Positions 33,446-45,887 of a stretch of 64,000 nucleotides of DNA are shown piece by piece. The stretch covers positions 39,226,537-39,290,536 of the forward strand of contig NC_083868.1 of NCBI RefSeq assembly GCF_032452875.1. The letters run 5' to 3'. The notes under the pieces are model-generated. The model was not told where the DNA came from. It was given only the letters and a program-made list of their open reading frames with translations, and ran no database searches. Source of the DNA: Bos javanicus (taxonomy: Eukaryota > Chordata > Mammalia > Artiodactyla > Bovidae). Within the stretch, counting starts at the first letter, position 1. Each line of letters starts with the position of its first letter. Made by a program: the position numbers and the translations under genes.

Positions 33446-35163
33446 AGATCAGATCAGATCAGTCACTCAGTGGTGTCCAACTCTTTGTGACCCCATGAAT
33501 TGCAGCACGCCAAGCTTCCCTGTCCATCACCAACTCCCGGAGTTCACTCAGACTCACGTCCATTGAGTCAGCAATGCCATCCAGCCATCTCATCCTCTGT
33601 CGTCCCCTTTTCCTCCTGCCCCAATCCCTCCCAGCATCAGAGTCTTTTCCAATGAGTCAACTCTTCACATGAGGTGGCCAAAGTACTGGAGTTTCAGCTT
33701 TAGCATCATTTCTTCCAAAGAAATCCCAGGGCTGATCTCCTTCAGAATGGACTGGTTGGATCTCCTTGCAGTCCAAGGGAATCTCAAGAGTCTTCTCCAA
33801 CACCACAGTTCAAAAGCATCAATTCTTTGGCACTCAGCCTTCTTCACAGTCCAACTCTCACATCCATACATGACCACTGGAAAAACCAAAGCCTTGACTA
33901 GACGGACCTTTGTTGGCAAAGTAATGTCTCTGCTTTTGAATATGCTATCTAGGTTGATCATAACTTTCCTTCCAAGGAGTAAGTGTCTTTTAATTTCATG
34001 GCTGCAGTCACCATCTGTAGTGATTTTGGAGCCCAGAAAAATAAAGTCTGACACTGTTTCCACTGTTTCCCCATCTATTTCCCATGAAGTGGTGGGACCG
34101 GATGCCATGATCTTCGTTTTCTGAATGTTGAGCTTTAAGCCAACTTTTTCACTCTCCACTTTCACTTTCATCAAGAGACTTTTGAGTTCCTCTTCACTTT
34201 CTGCCATAAGGGTGGTGTCATCTGCATATCTGAGGTTATTGATATTTCTCCCAGCAATCTTGATTCCAGCTTGTGTTTCTTCCAGTCCAGCGTTTTTCAT
34301 GATGTACTCTGCATAGAAGTTAAATAAGCAAGGTGACAATATACAGCCTTGACGAACTCCTTTTCCTATTTGGAACCAGTCTGTTGTTCCATGTCCAGTT
34401 CTAACTGTTGCTTCCTGACCTGCGTACAAATTTCTCAAGAGGCAGATCAGGTGGTCTGGTATTCCCATCTCTTTCAGAATTTTCCACAGTTTCTTGTGAT
34501 GCACACAGTCCAAGGCTTTGGCATAGTCAATAAAGCAGAAATAGATGCTTTTCTGGAACTCTCTTGCTTTTTCTATGATCCAGTGGATGTTGGCAATTTG
34601 ATCTCTGGTTCCTCTGCCTTTTCTAAAACCAGCTTGAACATCAGGAAGTTCACAGTTCACATATTGCTGAAGCCTGGCTTTGAGAATTTTGAGCATTACT
34701 TTACTAGCGTGTGAGATGAGTGCAGTTGTGCGGTAGTTTGAGCATTCTTTGGCATTGCCTTTCTTTGGGATTGGAATGAAAACTGACCTTTTCCAGTCCT
34801 GTGGCCACTGTTGACTTTTCCAAATTTGCTGGCATATTGAGTGCAGCACTTTCACAGCATCATCTTTTAGGATTTGGAATAGTTCAGCTGGAATTCCATC
34901 ACCTCCACTAGCTTTGTTCGTAGTGATGCTTTCTAAGGCCCACTTGACTTCACATTCCAGGATGTCTGGCTCTAGGTCAGTGATCACACCATCATGATTA
35001 TCTGGGTCATGAAGATCTTTTTTGTACAATTCTTCTGTGTATTCTTGCCATCTCTTCTTAATATCTTCTGCTTCTGTTAAGTCCATACCATTTCTGTCCT
35101 TTATCGAGCTCATCTTTGCATGAAATGTTCATTTGGTATCTCTAATTTTCTTGAAGCGATCCC
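33446..35163 (-). mobile_element. BovB LINE with long open RT frame, 5' truncated
   Basis: The 3' end 'agatcagatcagatcagtcactcag' is at 33446. Homology stops near 35163, so the endonuclease region was never present. About 1.7 kb. It is independent of the array copies: it retains the 12 bp, the G and the Leu codon that the array copies lost. Confidence 0.96.
33665..35113 (-). pseudogene. BovB reverse transcriptase, 482-codon open frame, partial
   Basis: A single open frame covers the linker end ('DLTEAEDIKKRWQEYTEELY'), RT entry ('GDGIPAELFQ'), 'FIPIPKKGN', 'AGFRKGRGTRDQI', 'FIDYAKALDCVHH' (about residues 195-207), 'GVRQGCILSP', catalytic YADD (296-299), 'FIFLGSKITTDGD' and the thumb. It ends near the BovB C-terminus at a stop. 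The Met at 35113 is simply the first in a truncated element, and the upstream endonuclease domain is missing. F to L and D to H changes near motif A, compared with the other copies here, suggest decay. In a complete element this enzyme would perform target-primed reverse transcription; alone it is not expected to. Confidence 0.92.
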
Positions 35164-35464
35164 TATGGGCTTCAGTTATTTGAATATATTCCTCATCTTT
35201 ACTGTAAGTCGAATACATTCTTTTCTTAGATAGCATAAGTGACTGGCATAAAAAAAAAACTTGCAATTAATAGAAGTTATTTCATTTTTTTAAGGACATG
35301 TTTGCAGTTATTCTTTTTGCATAGACCTCTAGGAAAAATTTAAGTAATGCCATATCAAGGAAATTTTGAATCTGTGTCTTTTAGAGACAAATTTTAACAC
35401 TGTCTTGTCATAAGTTTTATCATGGAAATTGTCTTCTGTTGTAAAATAGTCAACTATGATTTTT
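35164..35464. other. No recognisable feature
   Basis: AT-rich unassigned sequence. Confidence 0.5.
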
Positions 35465-35720
35465 TTTTCAATAAATATGGAGCACCAGGGGCTAGTAGGG
35501 CCTTGTGTTAGTTACGGCCAGATATAGAGTTGTTTACAGTACTATTCCTGCCCTTGAGTAGCTAACAGTTGGAGAGATGCAGAGTTTTAATTTAGATAAT
35601 TGAGAGCATTGTGCACTAAGTATGATCCAATTGTTATAAACTAAGCTTTACAAGAACAGAGAGAAGAGTATTTATAATTTGACTCAGAAAAAAATTATTC
35701 AGATCTTAAGGGACAAGAAT
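35465..35720 (-). mobile_element. L2 LINE 3' relic
   Basis: 'caataaatatggagcaccaggggctag', 'ctgcccttgagtagctaacagttggagagatgcag' and 'ttgtgcactaagtatgatcc' follow the reverse L2 3' order. Confidence 0.6.
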
Positions 35721-35734
35721 GATATATTAAATTA

Positions 35735-36355
35735 CTTTTGCTGATGGAATAAATTACTACAAACTTTGTGACTTAAAACAACACAAATTTATCATCTTAT
35801 AATCTGAGAGTTCAGAAGCCAAAAAATAGGTCTCACTGGACTAAAAAAATTTGTCAGCAAGATTTTATTTATTTTTTGGAGGCTCCAGGTTAAGAATTAC
35901 TCCCACTGAAGTAGTCCCCTCTCTTTGAGTAAAGACAGAACCTGTGATTTGCTTCTAACCAAAGAATAGGGAAAGAATCCACATCCACGGTCATTTGTGC
36001 TGTTGGTTGAATCCAGTTTTTCAGGCCCACATTTCCCTGCTATCAGTCAGAACTTGGTCTTTGCTCCTGGGGACTGCTGTCGTTCTTTCTCATGGTCTCT
36101 TTTATCTCTACCAGTGGCATGTTGGAGTCCCTTCTTGTGCTTCCAATCTCTCTTGCCTCCTCTTCTACCATTAGGTAGAGAAAACTCTCTGTTTATAACA
36201 GGGCTTGTGGGATTTAAATCATGTCCATGTGAATAATCATCCTATCTTAAGATCAAATGTGCTATATAGAATAATAATCATTGAAGTGATATCTCAACAT
36301 ATTCACTAGTACTAGGGATTAGGTTATGGAATCTTGGGAGCTATGTTTTAGAGTT
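35735..36355 (-). mobile_element. MaLR (MLT1/MST-type) LTR relic
   Basis: 'taaattactacaaactttgtgacttaaaacaacacaaatttat' at the left and 'gtgatatctcaacatattcactagtactagggattagg' at the right fit the reverse MaLR LTR order. The middle is disrupted and may carry another insertion from about 35910. Confidence 0.55.
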
Positions 36356-36359
36356 ATGA

Positions 36360-36805
36360 CTCTATACTTAGGATTTAGACTCTATCTTAGCAGATTGTTG
36401 AGAAAGGGTCTCCTTTTGGCTTTGAGGAAGCAAACAACCCTGTTGTGAACTGCCTATGGGAAGGCCAGGACTGCAGGCTGCCTCTAGAAACTGGGAGTGG
36501 TCTCCAGTCAACAGCTCTTAATAAACTGAGACTCAGTCCTATAGGCAGAATCTTAAGAATTTGAATTCCTCCAACAGGGTTTAAGCTGGTAGAGGACCTT
36601 GAACGTTAGCAAGGTAGATAGTCTGAATGATGTTTTGATTTCAACCCATGAGACCCTGAGCAGAGTACTCAGCCAAACTGTGCCTCCTCTCCTGATCCTC
36701 AGAAACTATGTGATGATATATGATAATAAGAGCCTCATTTTTTGTGTGTTTTGTTTTAAGCCACTAAACTGTGGTAATTTGTTAGAAGCAACAGAATACT
36801 AGCAC
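36360..36805 (+). mobile_element. Old LTR-like relic
   Basis: It contains 'tgttgtgaactgcctatgggaaggcca', 'catgagaccctgagcagagtactcagccaaactgtgcc' and a terminal 'gttttaagccactaaactgtggtaatttgttagaagcaacagaatactagcaca', the ending shared by several ancient mammalian LTR relics. Exact family not assigned. Confidence 0.55.
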
Positions 36806-38310
36806 ATGGGACTACCTTTTGGAGATCTTGATTCAGAAGATCTAGGGTCAGAATTAAAGCCTGTAGTTTATCAAATAACAGAAGGGAATTTGGTGCAGAT
36901 AGTCTCTTAGCTAGTTTGAGAAACCCTGAATTATTTCTCACAATTTCCATCTTTCATTAAGATGTAGGAAAAGCTCGTCATTGCGATTTTGTGCCTGGGA
37001 GAACTGCATGCAGCCAGAGTCTTCATTCCTTCATTTCCTTCAGGAGAACATTACTCAGTGAAAGTAGCTTAAAATCTGTAATAACCTGAGAAAGACCCCA
37101 GAGCAAGAGAATCTACAAAATCCGTGGCACTCGAGACATAAAACAGCTTGTTCCTTCCAAAGATTGGGTAATTCAATCATCTTCCAGAAGGCCACCAGCA
37201 GGAGAATGATAGAAATGACATGTTTGCTGTTCACAGAAGAAGAAAAAATGTAATTGGAAGCAAATCAGACAAGATGTTCACAGATAAAGGAGGAAATATC
37301 TGCTGATTTAAAAAATTGTGTGCTAGTTTACTCACTGGCCAACAATAAATTTCTATTTTCATCTTCACAATTGAACCTTGATTAGAATTAAATGTGAATG
37401 TTTTTGCATTCAGAAAGACAGTTTTTTTTTAAATGCCTACAGATAGATTTATAAAGAATAAAGATTAGTCACTTTATAAGTAGAAGGTGCTATTTATCAC
37501 TTCATAAACCTAATAACTGATTTTCTAAAAAATAGTAGTGAGTACCAAGGCTGCAATTATAATTTCAGTACTTAGAAACAAATTCAGTTTTTTTATTAGC
37601 ACACAAACTGCCTAGCTTGTGCTTACTGGACTATATAGTTTTGAAGTGGTTCTGGAGCTTTGATCTGTAAAGTCTTTTACAGGCTATATTAATCACAGGT
37701 TTTTTTTTTTTTCCTAAAGTATACTTTGGCATCACTGAGGAATCAAAATAGCTAATTCTGAATTGAGGGCAAAGCCTAGTGGCATGTTGGTACTAAGCTT
37801 GTTAAATCATGAGTATTTGGGAAGGGTGGATCAAACTGTCACAATAAATGTTACTCTAAACATAGGAGAATTTTTTTTGGTCAGCAATATCACTTAAAAT
37901 TCAACTATAACATTGAAATATTTCTTCAAAAATAAATTTTCATCGTTCATAAAAGACAGAAAAAAAAGAGATTAAGGCCTTACCAGAACTTTTGTGGGTA
38001 AAGAGTTGAGGATTGATTGATAAATAATATTTTATTTAAATAACTGGAAAAATTATTGAAATAGACTGATAATATTTGTAACATGCATCTGAATGGCATT
38101 TTAGAATTTATTGAAAAAGATCCTAAGAATCTTGCCTATGATATAAGACTCCACTTTTAAAAGATTAAAATAAAATATACTGCAGAAGTGGCACATAGCC
38201 TACAAAGCCTAAAGTATTCCCTTTTACAGAAGAATGACTGATCTCTGCTCTAGTATTAGGTAGGACAATTTGATGACAACCACATGGTTGGGATAAACTT
38301 TATAGCGATC
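36806..38310. other. Long stretch without a recognised feature
   Basis: AT-rich DNA; poly-T runs at 37422-37430 and 37700-37713. No repeat family recognised, no coding signal. Confidence 0.5.
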
Positions 38311-38314
38311 TCTC

Positions 38315-38740
38315 TTTACCAACAGTACTCTCAGGATTTCCATGATAAAATACCGCAAACTAGATGACTTACACAACAGAAACTTATTTCCTCATGGTTC
38401 TGGAGACTAGAGGTCCAAAGTAAAGGTGTTGGCATGGTTGTTTTGGAGGGCTGTTAGGGAAGGATATGTTCCAAGCCTCTCTTCCTGACTTATAGATGGA
38501 CATCTTTTTCCTAAGTTTCTTCACTTACTCTTCCCCTGTGTGTGTCTCTGTTAAAATTTTCTCTTTTGTATAAGGACAGTGATCATCTTGGACTAAGGAC
38601 ATATACTTATGAACTCATTTAAACTTGATTATCTCTGTAAAAAGCCTATCACCAAATAATGTCACATTCTGAGTAGTGAAGGTTAGGAGTTCAACATATG
38701 GATTTGGGAGGGACACAATTCAATGGTTGAATAACAACAG
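38315..38740 (-). mobile_element. MaLR (MLT1/MST-type) LTR relic
   Basis: 'ccatgataaaataccgcaaactagatgacttacacaacagaaacttatttcctcatggttctggagactagaggtcc' through 'gaaggttaggagttcaacatatggatttgggagggacacaattcaa', a clear reverse MaLR LTR. Decayed. Confidence 0.75.
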
Positions 38741-38829
38741 AATTCATTAATATTCTCTCCATCACTCAAATGAAATTTTAAATTGAAAGAGAACTATATA
38801 GACTATATGATTTTCCCAAGGTCAAATGG

Positions 38830-39757
38830 CTAAGGATGAGGAGCACAGCAGCTGGCCATCGAAATTTGAGAAGGACCAATTGAGAGGATCATTGAAGCTG
38901 ATCCTCTTACAACTATATGAGAAGTTGCCAAAGAACCCAGCATTTGAAGCAAATTGAAAAGGTGAAAAAGCTCAGTAAGTGGGTACTTCATGGGTTGACA
39001 GAGACCTCAAAAAAAAAAAAAAAAGTCATTTTGAAGTGTTGTCTTCTCTTATTCTATGCTAAAACAATGAACCATTTCTCAATCCTATTGTGACATGTGA
39101 CAAAAAGTGGATTTTTTATGACAATTGGTGATGACCAGCTCAGTGGTTGGACTCAGAAGAAGCTTCAAAGCACTTCCCAAAAGCAAACTTGAACAACAGA
39201 AAAAGGTCATGATAACTGTTTGGTGGTCTGCTGCTGGTCTGATCCACTACAGCTTTCTGAATCCTGGGGAAACTACTGCATCTGAGAAGTATGCTCAGCA
39301 AGTTGAGAGATGCACCAAAACTGCAATGCCTGCAGCCAGCATTGGTCAACAGAAAGGGCCCAATTTTTCTCCACAACTCCAGACTATACATCACACAACA
39401 AACGCTTCAAAAGTTGAACAAACTGGGCTACAAAGTTATACCCCATCCTCCATTTTCACCTGACCTCTCACCAACCAACTACCGCTTCTTCAAGCACCTT
39501 GACGACTTTTTGCAGGGAAAATGCTTCCACAGCTAGCAGGAGGCAGACAATGCTTTCTAAGACCTCACTGAATCCTAAAGCATGGATTTTTATGCTACAG
39601 GAATGAAGCAACTTATTTCTCGTTGGCAAAAATATGTTGATTGTTACTCTTTCCATTGTAATTTTTCCTATTTTGATTAATAAAGATGTGTTTGAGCCTA
39701 GTTATAATGATTAACAATTCATGGTCTGAAACTGCAATTACATTTGCACCGACCCTA
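38830..39757 (+). mobile_element. Mariner (Hsmar1-like) DNA transposon relic, 5' truncated
   Basis: The distal three quarters of a mariner. Homology begins at about 38830 inside the transposase ('gatgaggagcacagcag' region) and continues to a recognisable right terminal inverted repeat at about 39728-39757 ('gcaattacatttgcaccgaccc'). The left end and its inverted repeat are missing. An A run at 39009-39024 interrupts the coding part. Confidence 0.87.
38860..39660 (+). pseudogene. Mariner transposase pseudogene
   Basis: Frames switch several times. A 112-codon piece (39125-39463) shows 'WWSAAGLIHYSFLNPGET', and an overlapping 81-codon piece in another frame (39291-39536) shows 'CLQPALVNRKGPIFLHN', 'PPFSPDLSPTNYRFFKHLD' and 'FLQGKCFH'. 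In the catalytic triad the second Asp position reads 'LHN' where family members have HD, and the third position is Asn, as in Hsmar1-type copies. Helix-turn-helix DNA-binding parts are mostly missing. Non-functional. Confidence 0.85.
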
Positions 39758-39950
39758 GCGGTAAAGAATCTGCCTGCTAATGTAGGAGACATAAAAGACA
39801 TGGGTTCAGTCCCTGGGTTGGGAAGATCCTCTGGAGAAGGAAATGGCAACCCACTCCAGTATTCTTGCCTGGAAAATCCCATGAACAGAGAGCCCTGGCA
39901 GGCTACAGTCCATGGGATCAGAGTTAGACACAACTGAAGTGACTTAGCCC
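39757..39950 (+). mobile_element. Bov-tA SINE lacking its first bases
   Basis: 'gcggtaaagaatctgcctgctaatgtaggag' starts inside the tRNA head, which here lacks about 20 bases. The body ends 'cacaactgaagtgacttag'. It directly abuts the mariner inverted repeat. Confidence 0.9.
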
Positions 39951-42533
39951 GCATGTAACGCTATGTATAAAACTCCTCTAAAACTCTAGAGGACAGTTTC
40001 TCCTCTAAAACTGTCCAAGTGGACTTGCCCTCCTCCAAAGCATGTTGTCTACCAAATGCTGGCTTCTGGGCTCCTGTCTCTGCTTTCTGCTCATGATAAG
40101 GCTCAGCCTCCCACTGGACTAAACTAAGCTACATGGTAGGAGGATCTTTATAGATCCTCAGTCTTGGCAAGATGAGAACAGCTTCCAAAATGAATCTAAA
40201 CTGAGAATATCTCTTCCATTGCACAGATGTCATTGACTTAATTATATTTCCTGTGATAAAATATTGAATGTCTCCTCCAGCCACTACCACCTAGAGTTTT
40301 ATTGTTTAACTACAGCAGGCTTATTTTTGAAACATCAACTATGATGTATGAATTCATCATCTTTTTAAATGCATCATTTAATTAGAAGCCAGAAAAGAAC
40401 ACACTCAAAGTGAATTGTTCCATCTAAGTTTGGCCAGCATTCTTTTTACACTACAGTTTAACCTGAATGATAAATATCAATATTAGTCTTTCTCCAGTTA
40501 GGCTTACCAAGTAACAGGTGTCTAAATAATTTAAGAAACATATTTGCATTGAATTATGTAACTTGAATTATGCAGACTACAGGTCCAAACTCTTCCAAGA
40601 AATGCTAAATATTTATGTTACTTTGTTGACAATTTTTTAGAACTTTCTTTTTTTAATCTGAGTAAAGGCATATTTCTCTACACATGTAATCATCTTATTC
40701 ATGGCTCTCCTTTTCTGTCTTAATAAAAATTGCATTGATTTGTTTATAAACCTGTTATTACTTTTATGTATAACATTACTTAGTTATATTTGTATATAAC
40801 ATGGCTTTGTCTACAAATATGATGATTTATATTAATTATTCTGCATTATTGTTTGAAATTAGGGAAACAATCACACAGTAAAACTGTGTGCTATTTTGCT
40901 TTTATACCCTGGTCCCATCATTCCCATGGATATCCATGATGCCAGCCTGGTGACTGCCTCTCCTTCCATCAGCTCTGGCTTGAAGAGGGGAGCATGTGGA
41001 ACTTATAACTGATGCTAATCATTTTCTCACTGAACATTTATAATAACCTTGATCTTGGACAGTTCCTGAGTGGGGCATTTGTTGCCATTTGGGGGAGATA
41101 TAATTGAAATGTCCTCCAGAATTGGGAAAATGCTTGCTCTCATTCTGGAAAGGTAGGCCAGCTTTCTCAAGCCAATATCCTCAGAGGACTTTATCCAAAT
41201 GTCTCTGTACCATTACTCAGAATCCCACACTTTTATTACCAGGGCTCTGATCTGAACAAAATTGATCTGTCTAAATGAGGTTCAAATACCTCTGGAGCTC
41301 TGCAAGTCTATCAACGGTTCAGTTTCTTGATTACCTATGTTAAATTTGACCATTCACTACTTGTCATTGGTCTTCAGTTTCTCATTATCTCTCTGCAGGC
41401 TATCAATACATATTAATAATAACCAGTAAACTCTACTATCATATGCATGGATCATTGGACCTACACATTCCTCTCCACTGAACCTTGCCCAGGTCATCAC
41501 CAGTCAAAGTTTTAGCTGTTGTGCCAGAGACTATCTATACCTCATCCATCTCCTTTGCCTACTGTGCACTGAGTCCTAACTCTAAATGTTGTTGTTTGTT
41601 TTGTTGGCCACTCTCAGTAACATTTGTGTCCTTAGAGTGAATTTGTGTGTGTCCTCAGTGAATTTGTGTCCTCTGAGAGGCAGGTGCTAAGGCAGGATTA
41701 TACATTTTGGATTTATTTGGGGAAAGTGTCTATAAGGGAAAAGGGAATGGAGTCAGAGGACCATCACACAGGTCTGACCCCTATGAAGGAGAAGGAAGGG
41801 TTGTGTAGAAAGAATCTCAGATTATAGTATGTTTCTGAGAAAGTTTGGATAGGCCCACGGTGGAATCCTTAAGCCAAAGGCCCTCAAGTGAGGAATCACA
41901 CCTCTTGTAGGACTGAAACTGTTTTAGTATCCTTATCATACTCAGTAATTTGCTGAGAGCAGCTGAGAGAAGCGTGGTCTCAGTGTAGCTGCAATGGCTT
42001 CAGAGTGTAGCACCTCAGGTTGTCTGTCAATTACATGCCCCACAGCAGGAGAATCATGCAAAAAATCATGGAAAACTGAATGCATTTAATAATATCTGAT
42101 TCAAACTAGGCAGCCATTTAGCTGCCTGGGAGTGTTTTTTTTTTTTTTTTTAATCAACAACTGGGAATTTTTTGCCCACTGTTTGCCATCTCCAGGGGCA
42201 AAGTGAAATGAATAACTGAGATCCTTATGGGTTTTTCTGAGATGAGTTAAGTCCTAAGTATAGTAAAATATGAACCTAGAACCTCTTAGGCTAAGTATTT
42301 CTCCTAAGGGGAGTTTGCTCAAGAATAAGCTCCAGATTCACCAGTGTATCTCCTTGGTGTACCAGTAGGAACGCCAGCCAAGTTGTATTTTCCCTGTCCT
42401 CAGTCCCTCTCCTGCTGTTGTTGCTGCTGCTGAAAATAGACTTCTACCTTAAGAATTTTGCAGAGTTTGCTATGTCAGTGTCTGTCAACCCTGAATTCAA
42501 AGTTACACTATAGTGGATACTTTTGTTTGCAGG
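39951..42533. other. Long stretch without a recognised gene
   Basis: About 2.6 kb. An imperfect repeat of 'ctcctctaaaact' occurs at 39972-40008. A T run lies at 42137-42152 and a (TGC/TGT)n stretch at 42412-42432. The part at 41640-42060 could be an old LTR but I cannot assign it. Confidence 0.5.
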
Positions 42534-42545
42534 TATTGTTTTGGA

Positions 42546-42739
42546 GTTGTGTCTGACTCTTTGCAACTCCGTGGACTGTAGCCCACCATGCTCCTCTGTC
42601 CATGGGATTTTCCAGGCAAGAGTACTGGAGTGGGTTGCCATTTCCTTCTCCAGAGGATCTTCCTGACCCAGGGATTGAACCCAGGTCTCCCGCATTGTAA
42701 GCAAGATGCTTTACCGTCTGAGCCACTAGGGAAGTCCTA
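42546..42739 (-). mobile_element. Bov-tA SINE with target-site duplication
   Basis: 11-bp direct repeats 'attgttttgga' at 42535-42545 and 42740-42750 flank a full reverse SINE whose tRNA head ends 'gagccactagggaagtcc'. Confidence 0.95.
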
Positions 42740-42750
42740 ATTGTTTTGGA

Positions 42751-43226
42751 AGTTACTTCAGAATTTTCTATATATTTTTTTAATATCCTGTATAAAATGT
42801 AATGTGGTTTGAGCATTTGAATATCTTTTCAGAATAGGGTGCAATGGATTCAAATAACTTGTGAGAAGATCATTCAAACAAAATTTTGAAAAGTGCTCCA
42901 GATATTTAAAAATTGTTTAAATTTATTGAAGGTATTTTAGAAACCTTTCCATCTCTACTAATGCTTTTCATTTATTGACTATTTTGGAATTTAATATGGT
43001 ATTAGTTTCTGCCTAATTAAAATAGAGTGCTAAAATTGTTCTATAACAATTATAAAAATTTAAGTTAAGAAATGGAATCTGAAATAGAGGGCTTATTGCT
43101 TGCAGAAAGCTAATATCCTGAGACATGGCACGTAATGGACAATGTAGTTGCTTCTGTTGGCAAAGCAATTATTAGTGACGATTGTGTGCAGATCAGAATG
43201 ATATTAATACGTATGGTAGTAATGTC
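42751..43226. other. No recognisable feature
   Basis: AT-rich unassigned DNA. Confidence 0.5.
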
Positions 43227-43888
43227 TGTTCAGTTCAGTTCAGTTGCTCAGTCGTGTCTGACTCTTTGCGACCCCATGAATCACAGCACACCAGGCCTCC
43301 CTGTCCATCACCAACTCCCAGAGTTTACTCAAACTCATGTACATCCAGTTGGTGATGCCATCTCATCTTCTGTCATCCCCTTCTCCTCCTGCCCCCAATC
43401 CCTCTCAGCATCAGAGTCTTTTCCAATGAGTCAACTCTTCGCATGAGGTGGCCAAAGTATTAGAGTTTCAGCTCTAGCATCAGTCCTTCCAAAGAACACT
43501 TCAGGACTGATCTCCTTTAGAATGGACTGGTTGGATCTCCTTGCAGTCCAAGGGACTCTCAAGAGTCTTCTCCAACACCACAGTCCAAAAGCATCAATTC
43601 TTCATCACTCAGCTTTCTTCACAGTCCAACTCTCACATCCATACATGACCACTGGAAAAACCATAGCCTCGACTAGACAGACCTTTGTTGGCAAAGTAAT
43701 GTCTCTGCTTTTGAATATGCTATCTAGGTTGGTCACAACTTTCCTTCCAAGGAGTGAGCGTCTTTTAATTTCATGGCTGTAATCACCATCTGCAGTGATT
43801 TGGGAACCCAAAAAAATAAAGTCTGACACTGTTTCCACTGTTTCCCATCTATTTCCCATGAAGTGATGGGACCGGATGCCATGATCTA
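43227..43888 (-). mobile_element. BovB 3' fragment
   Basis: 'cagttcagttcagttgctcagtcgtgtctgactc' 3' end to a truncation at about 43888 in the RT thumb region. A 106-codon minus frame (43925-43605) retains 'FIFLGSQITADGD' and 'FPVVMYGCESWTVKKAE'. About 660 bp. Confidence 0.94.
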
Positions 43889-44044
43889 GGAAACTAAAAA
43901 ACATATCTTGCTCAAATTCTGACAAAAATTAAATAAATATAAAATGCTAAACTTTGGCCATTTTTAAACCATTAGAGAGGAAAGTTCTGATATTACCCTG
44001 AAAGAATCTAGACTAGCAGAATCATAAAAAAGCGACTTTTAAAA

Positions 44045-44405
44045 ATAGAGGTATAATTCCATAGAGGTATTCTCTATTCCACAGAGATATAACTGACATA
44101 CAACATTATATTAGTTTCAAGTGTATGACATAATGATTCGAAGTTTGTATATATTGTGAAATAATTACCACAATAAGTCTAGTTAATATCTGTCATTATA
44201 TAGCTAAGAAATTTTTTCTTGTGATGAGAACTTTGAAGATTTACTCTCTTAAAAACTTTCAAATATGCAACAAAGTATTATTGACTATAGTCACCATGTT
44301 GTATATTACATCCCATGATATGTTTATTTTATAACTGGAGATTGTACATTTTGACTCACTTATTTCAGTCCCACCCATCCCCACCCTGCCTCTTGCAACC
44401 ACAAA
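44045..44405 (-). mobile_element. Old L1M-type 3' end relic
   Basis: 'gagatataactgacatacaacattatattagtttcaagtgtatgacataatgattcga', 'cttgtgatgagaactttgaagatttactctcttaaaaactttcaa' and 'caccatgttgtatattacatccc' are the reverse complement of the old L1 3' UTR. Confidence 0.8.
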
Positions 44406-45887
44406 TCAAAAAAAAGGTGACATTTTAATATTGATTATCTCTTTGAGCCATCGACTTGATGCTTTTCCTTTACATAATACATAATACAGCTTCACTGTGA
44501 TTAGCTGCAAACTTCTGAAAGAAGCCAGTACTGTCATAAAAATGCCTAGTACTATTGCCTAGATTATCTTGCCATCTCCTCACAGGCTCCAGGAGACCAT
44601 TTGCATCTCCCCACTTTTGTTCTTGGTCAATTCTCACACCTCTTCCACTGTCCTCATATTCTGCACTTAGCAGAGTATTTCACCTGGAACAAGGTTATCT
44701 AGTTTCTCATCTTTGTGATTATTTTAGGCATTATTTATTGTAATTACTAAAGTTCAGAAGTATTTTGAGAACACCAAATTTGTGTCAAAGCTTGTTGAAA
44801 CTCATGTTTTTATAATTTTTTTTTCTGTAGTCTTAGTGGAAATATTAAAGATAAAATAACTTACAAAATTATCTGGCATAGTTTTTACCTCTTGTAGTAT
44901 TCAGTAAATATTATCCTATGCAGTGGTGTGCTCATACATATTTAGCAACACGTTCTTAAAATAAAAAAAAATAAAAAGGTTAATTTGCAAATGTACACAT
45001 TTCTATGGTGTTATTCCTTCCACCACAGCTGATTCCAAACTACCCATGTGAAGCCACTGACTGGGGACTTATGGAAGGATATGCACAACCAGATTTTGAA
45101 AGTGAGCGCAAGCTGGCTTCAGTATACCACTGACTCTCTGGCACGAGCTATCATTGCCTTGCTCATATTCCTCACAACCATAACATTTATTGCACCCTGC
45201 TCTTGTTTCCAACTGCTAGTTTCTGCATGTCTCAGTCTGAGGGTTATCCATGAATATGGAGTTCCTTTCTGCTAAAACAGTAGTGCCAAGAAATTATTTT
45301 GGCAGGAAAAATAACCGGTAGCAGTTTAACCAATGACTGACAATGTTTGGTGCGTCAATTCACCATCTTTCTCAACTATCCAATGGGATAAGTCTGAAGT
45401 TTTTGTTCTATCAATAAAGCCATGCTCATTGTTCCCCAGAAGTAAGTCTCAGGGTAATGCTATATTGTCTTCCCTTCCCTTTGTCACTTTCCTACTCCTT
45501 TAATAGGATCTCTTCCTAATAAAACTACTGCATCTAATACTATCTCAAGATCTACTTCTGCTGGAATGCAAACTCCTATTCCATATCCATTTTGGTAGAT
45601 ATCTTTAGAAAATTAATGTCTAGCCAAATTCATGTGTCTATTTGATATTCCCACCATTACATCAAACTCAGAATGATCTCTTTTATTCTACCAGATTCTT
45701 TTCTTACTATATCATTCTGTAATAGATGGGATGGCTCCAGGTGCTTCTTGTTTTTGATAAAAAATATTAACATCTCATAGCATTAGGGCTCCATGAAATC
45801 CTTTGCAAAGGAGATAATTTTGCTACCAAATATGATCTATTTGCAAGCCTGGGCAAGACAGGGTCTGATTCATTTAAAGAAATAATC
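44406..45887. other. Long stretch without a recognised gene
   Basis: AT-rich DNA with no assigned repeat. Frames at 44555-44743 and 45048-45275 (62 and 75 codons) show no domain. Confidence 0.5.

Noticed and set aside
39125..39536. An intact mariner or SETMAR-like gene
   Set aside because: Frames change, catalytic positions are altered, the left end is missing and no SET-domain coding sequence lies upstream.
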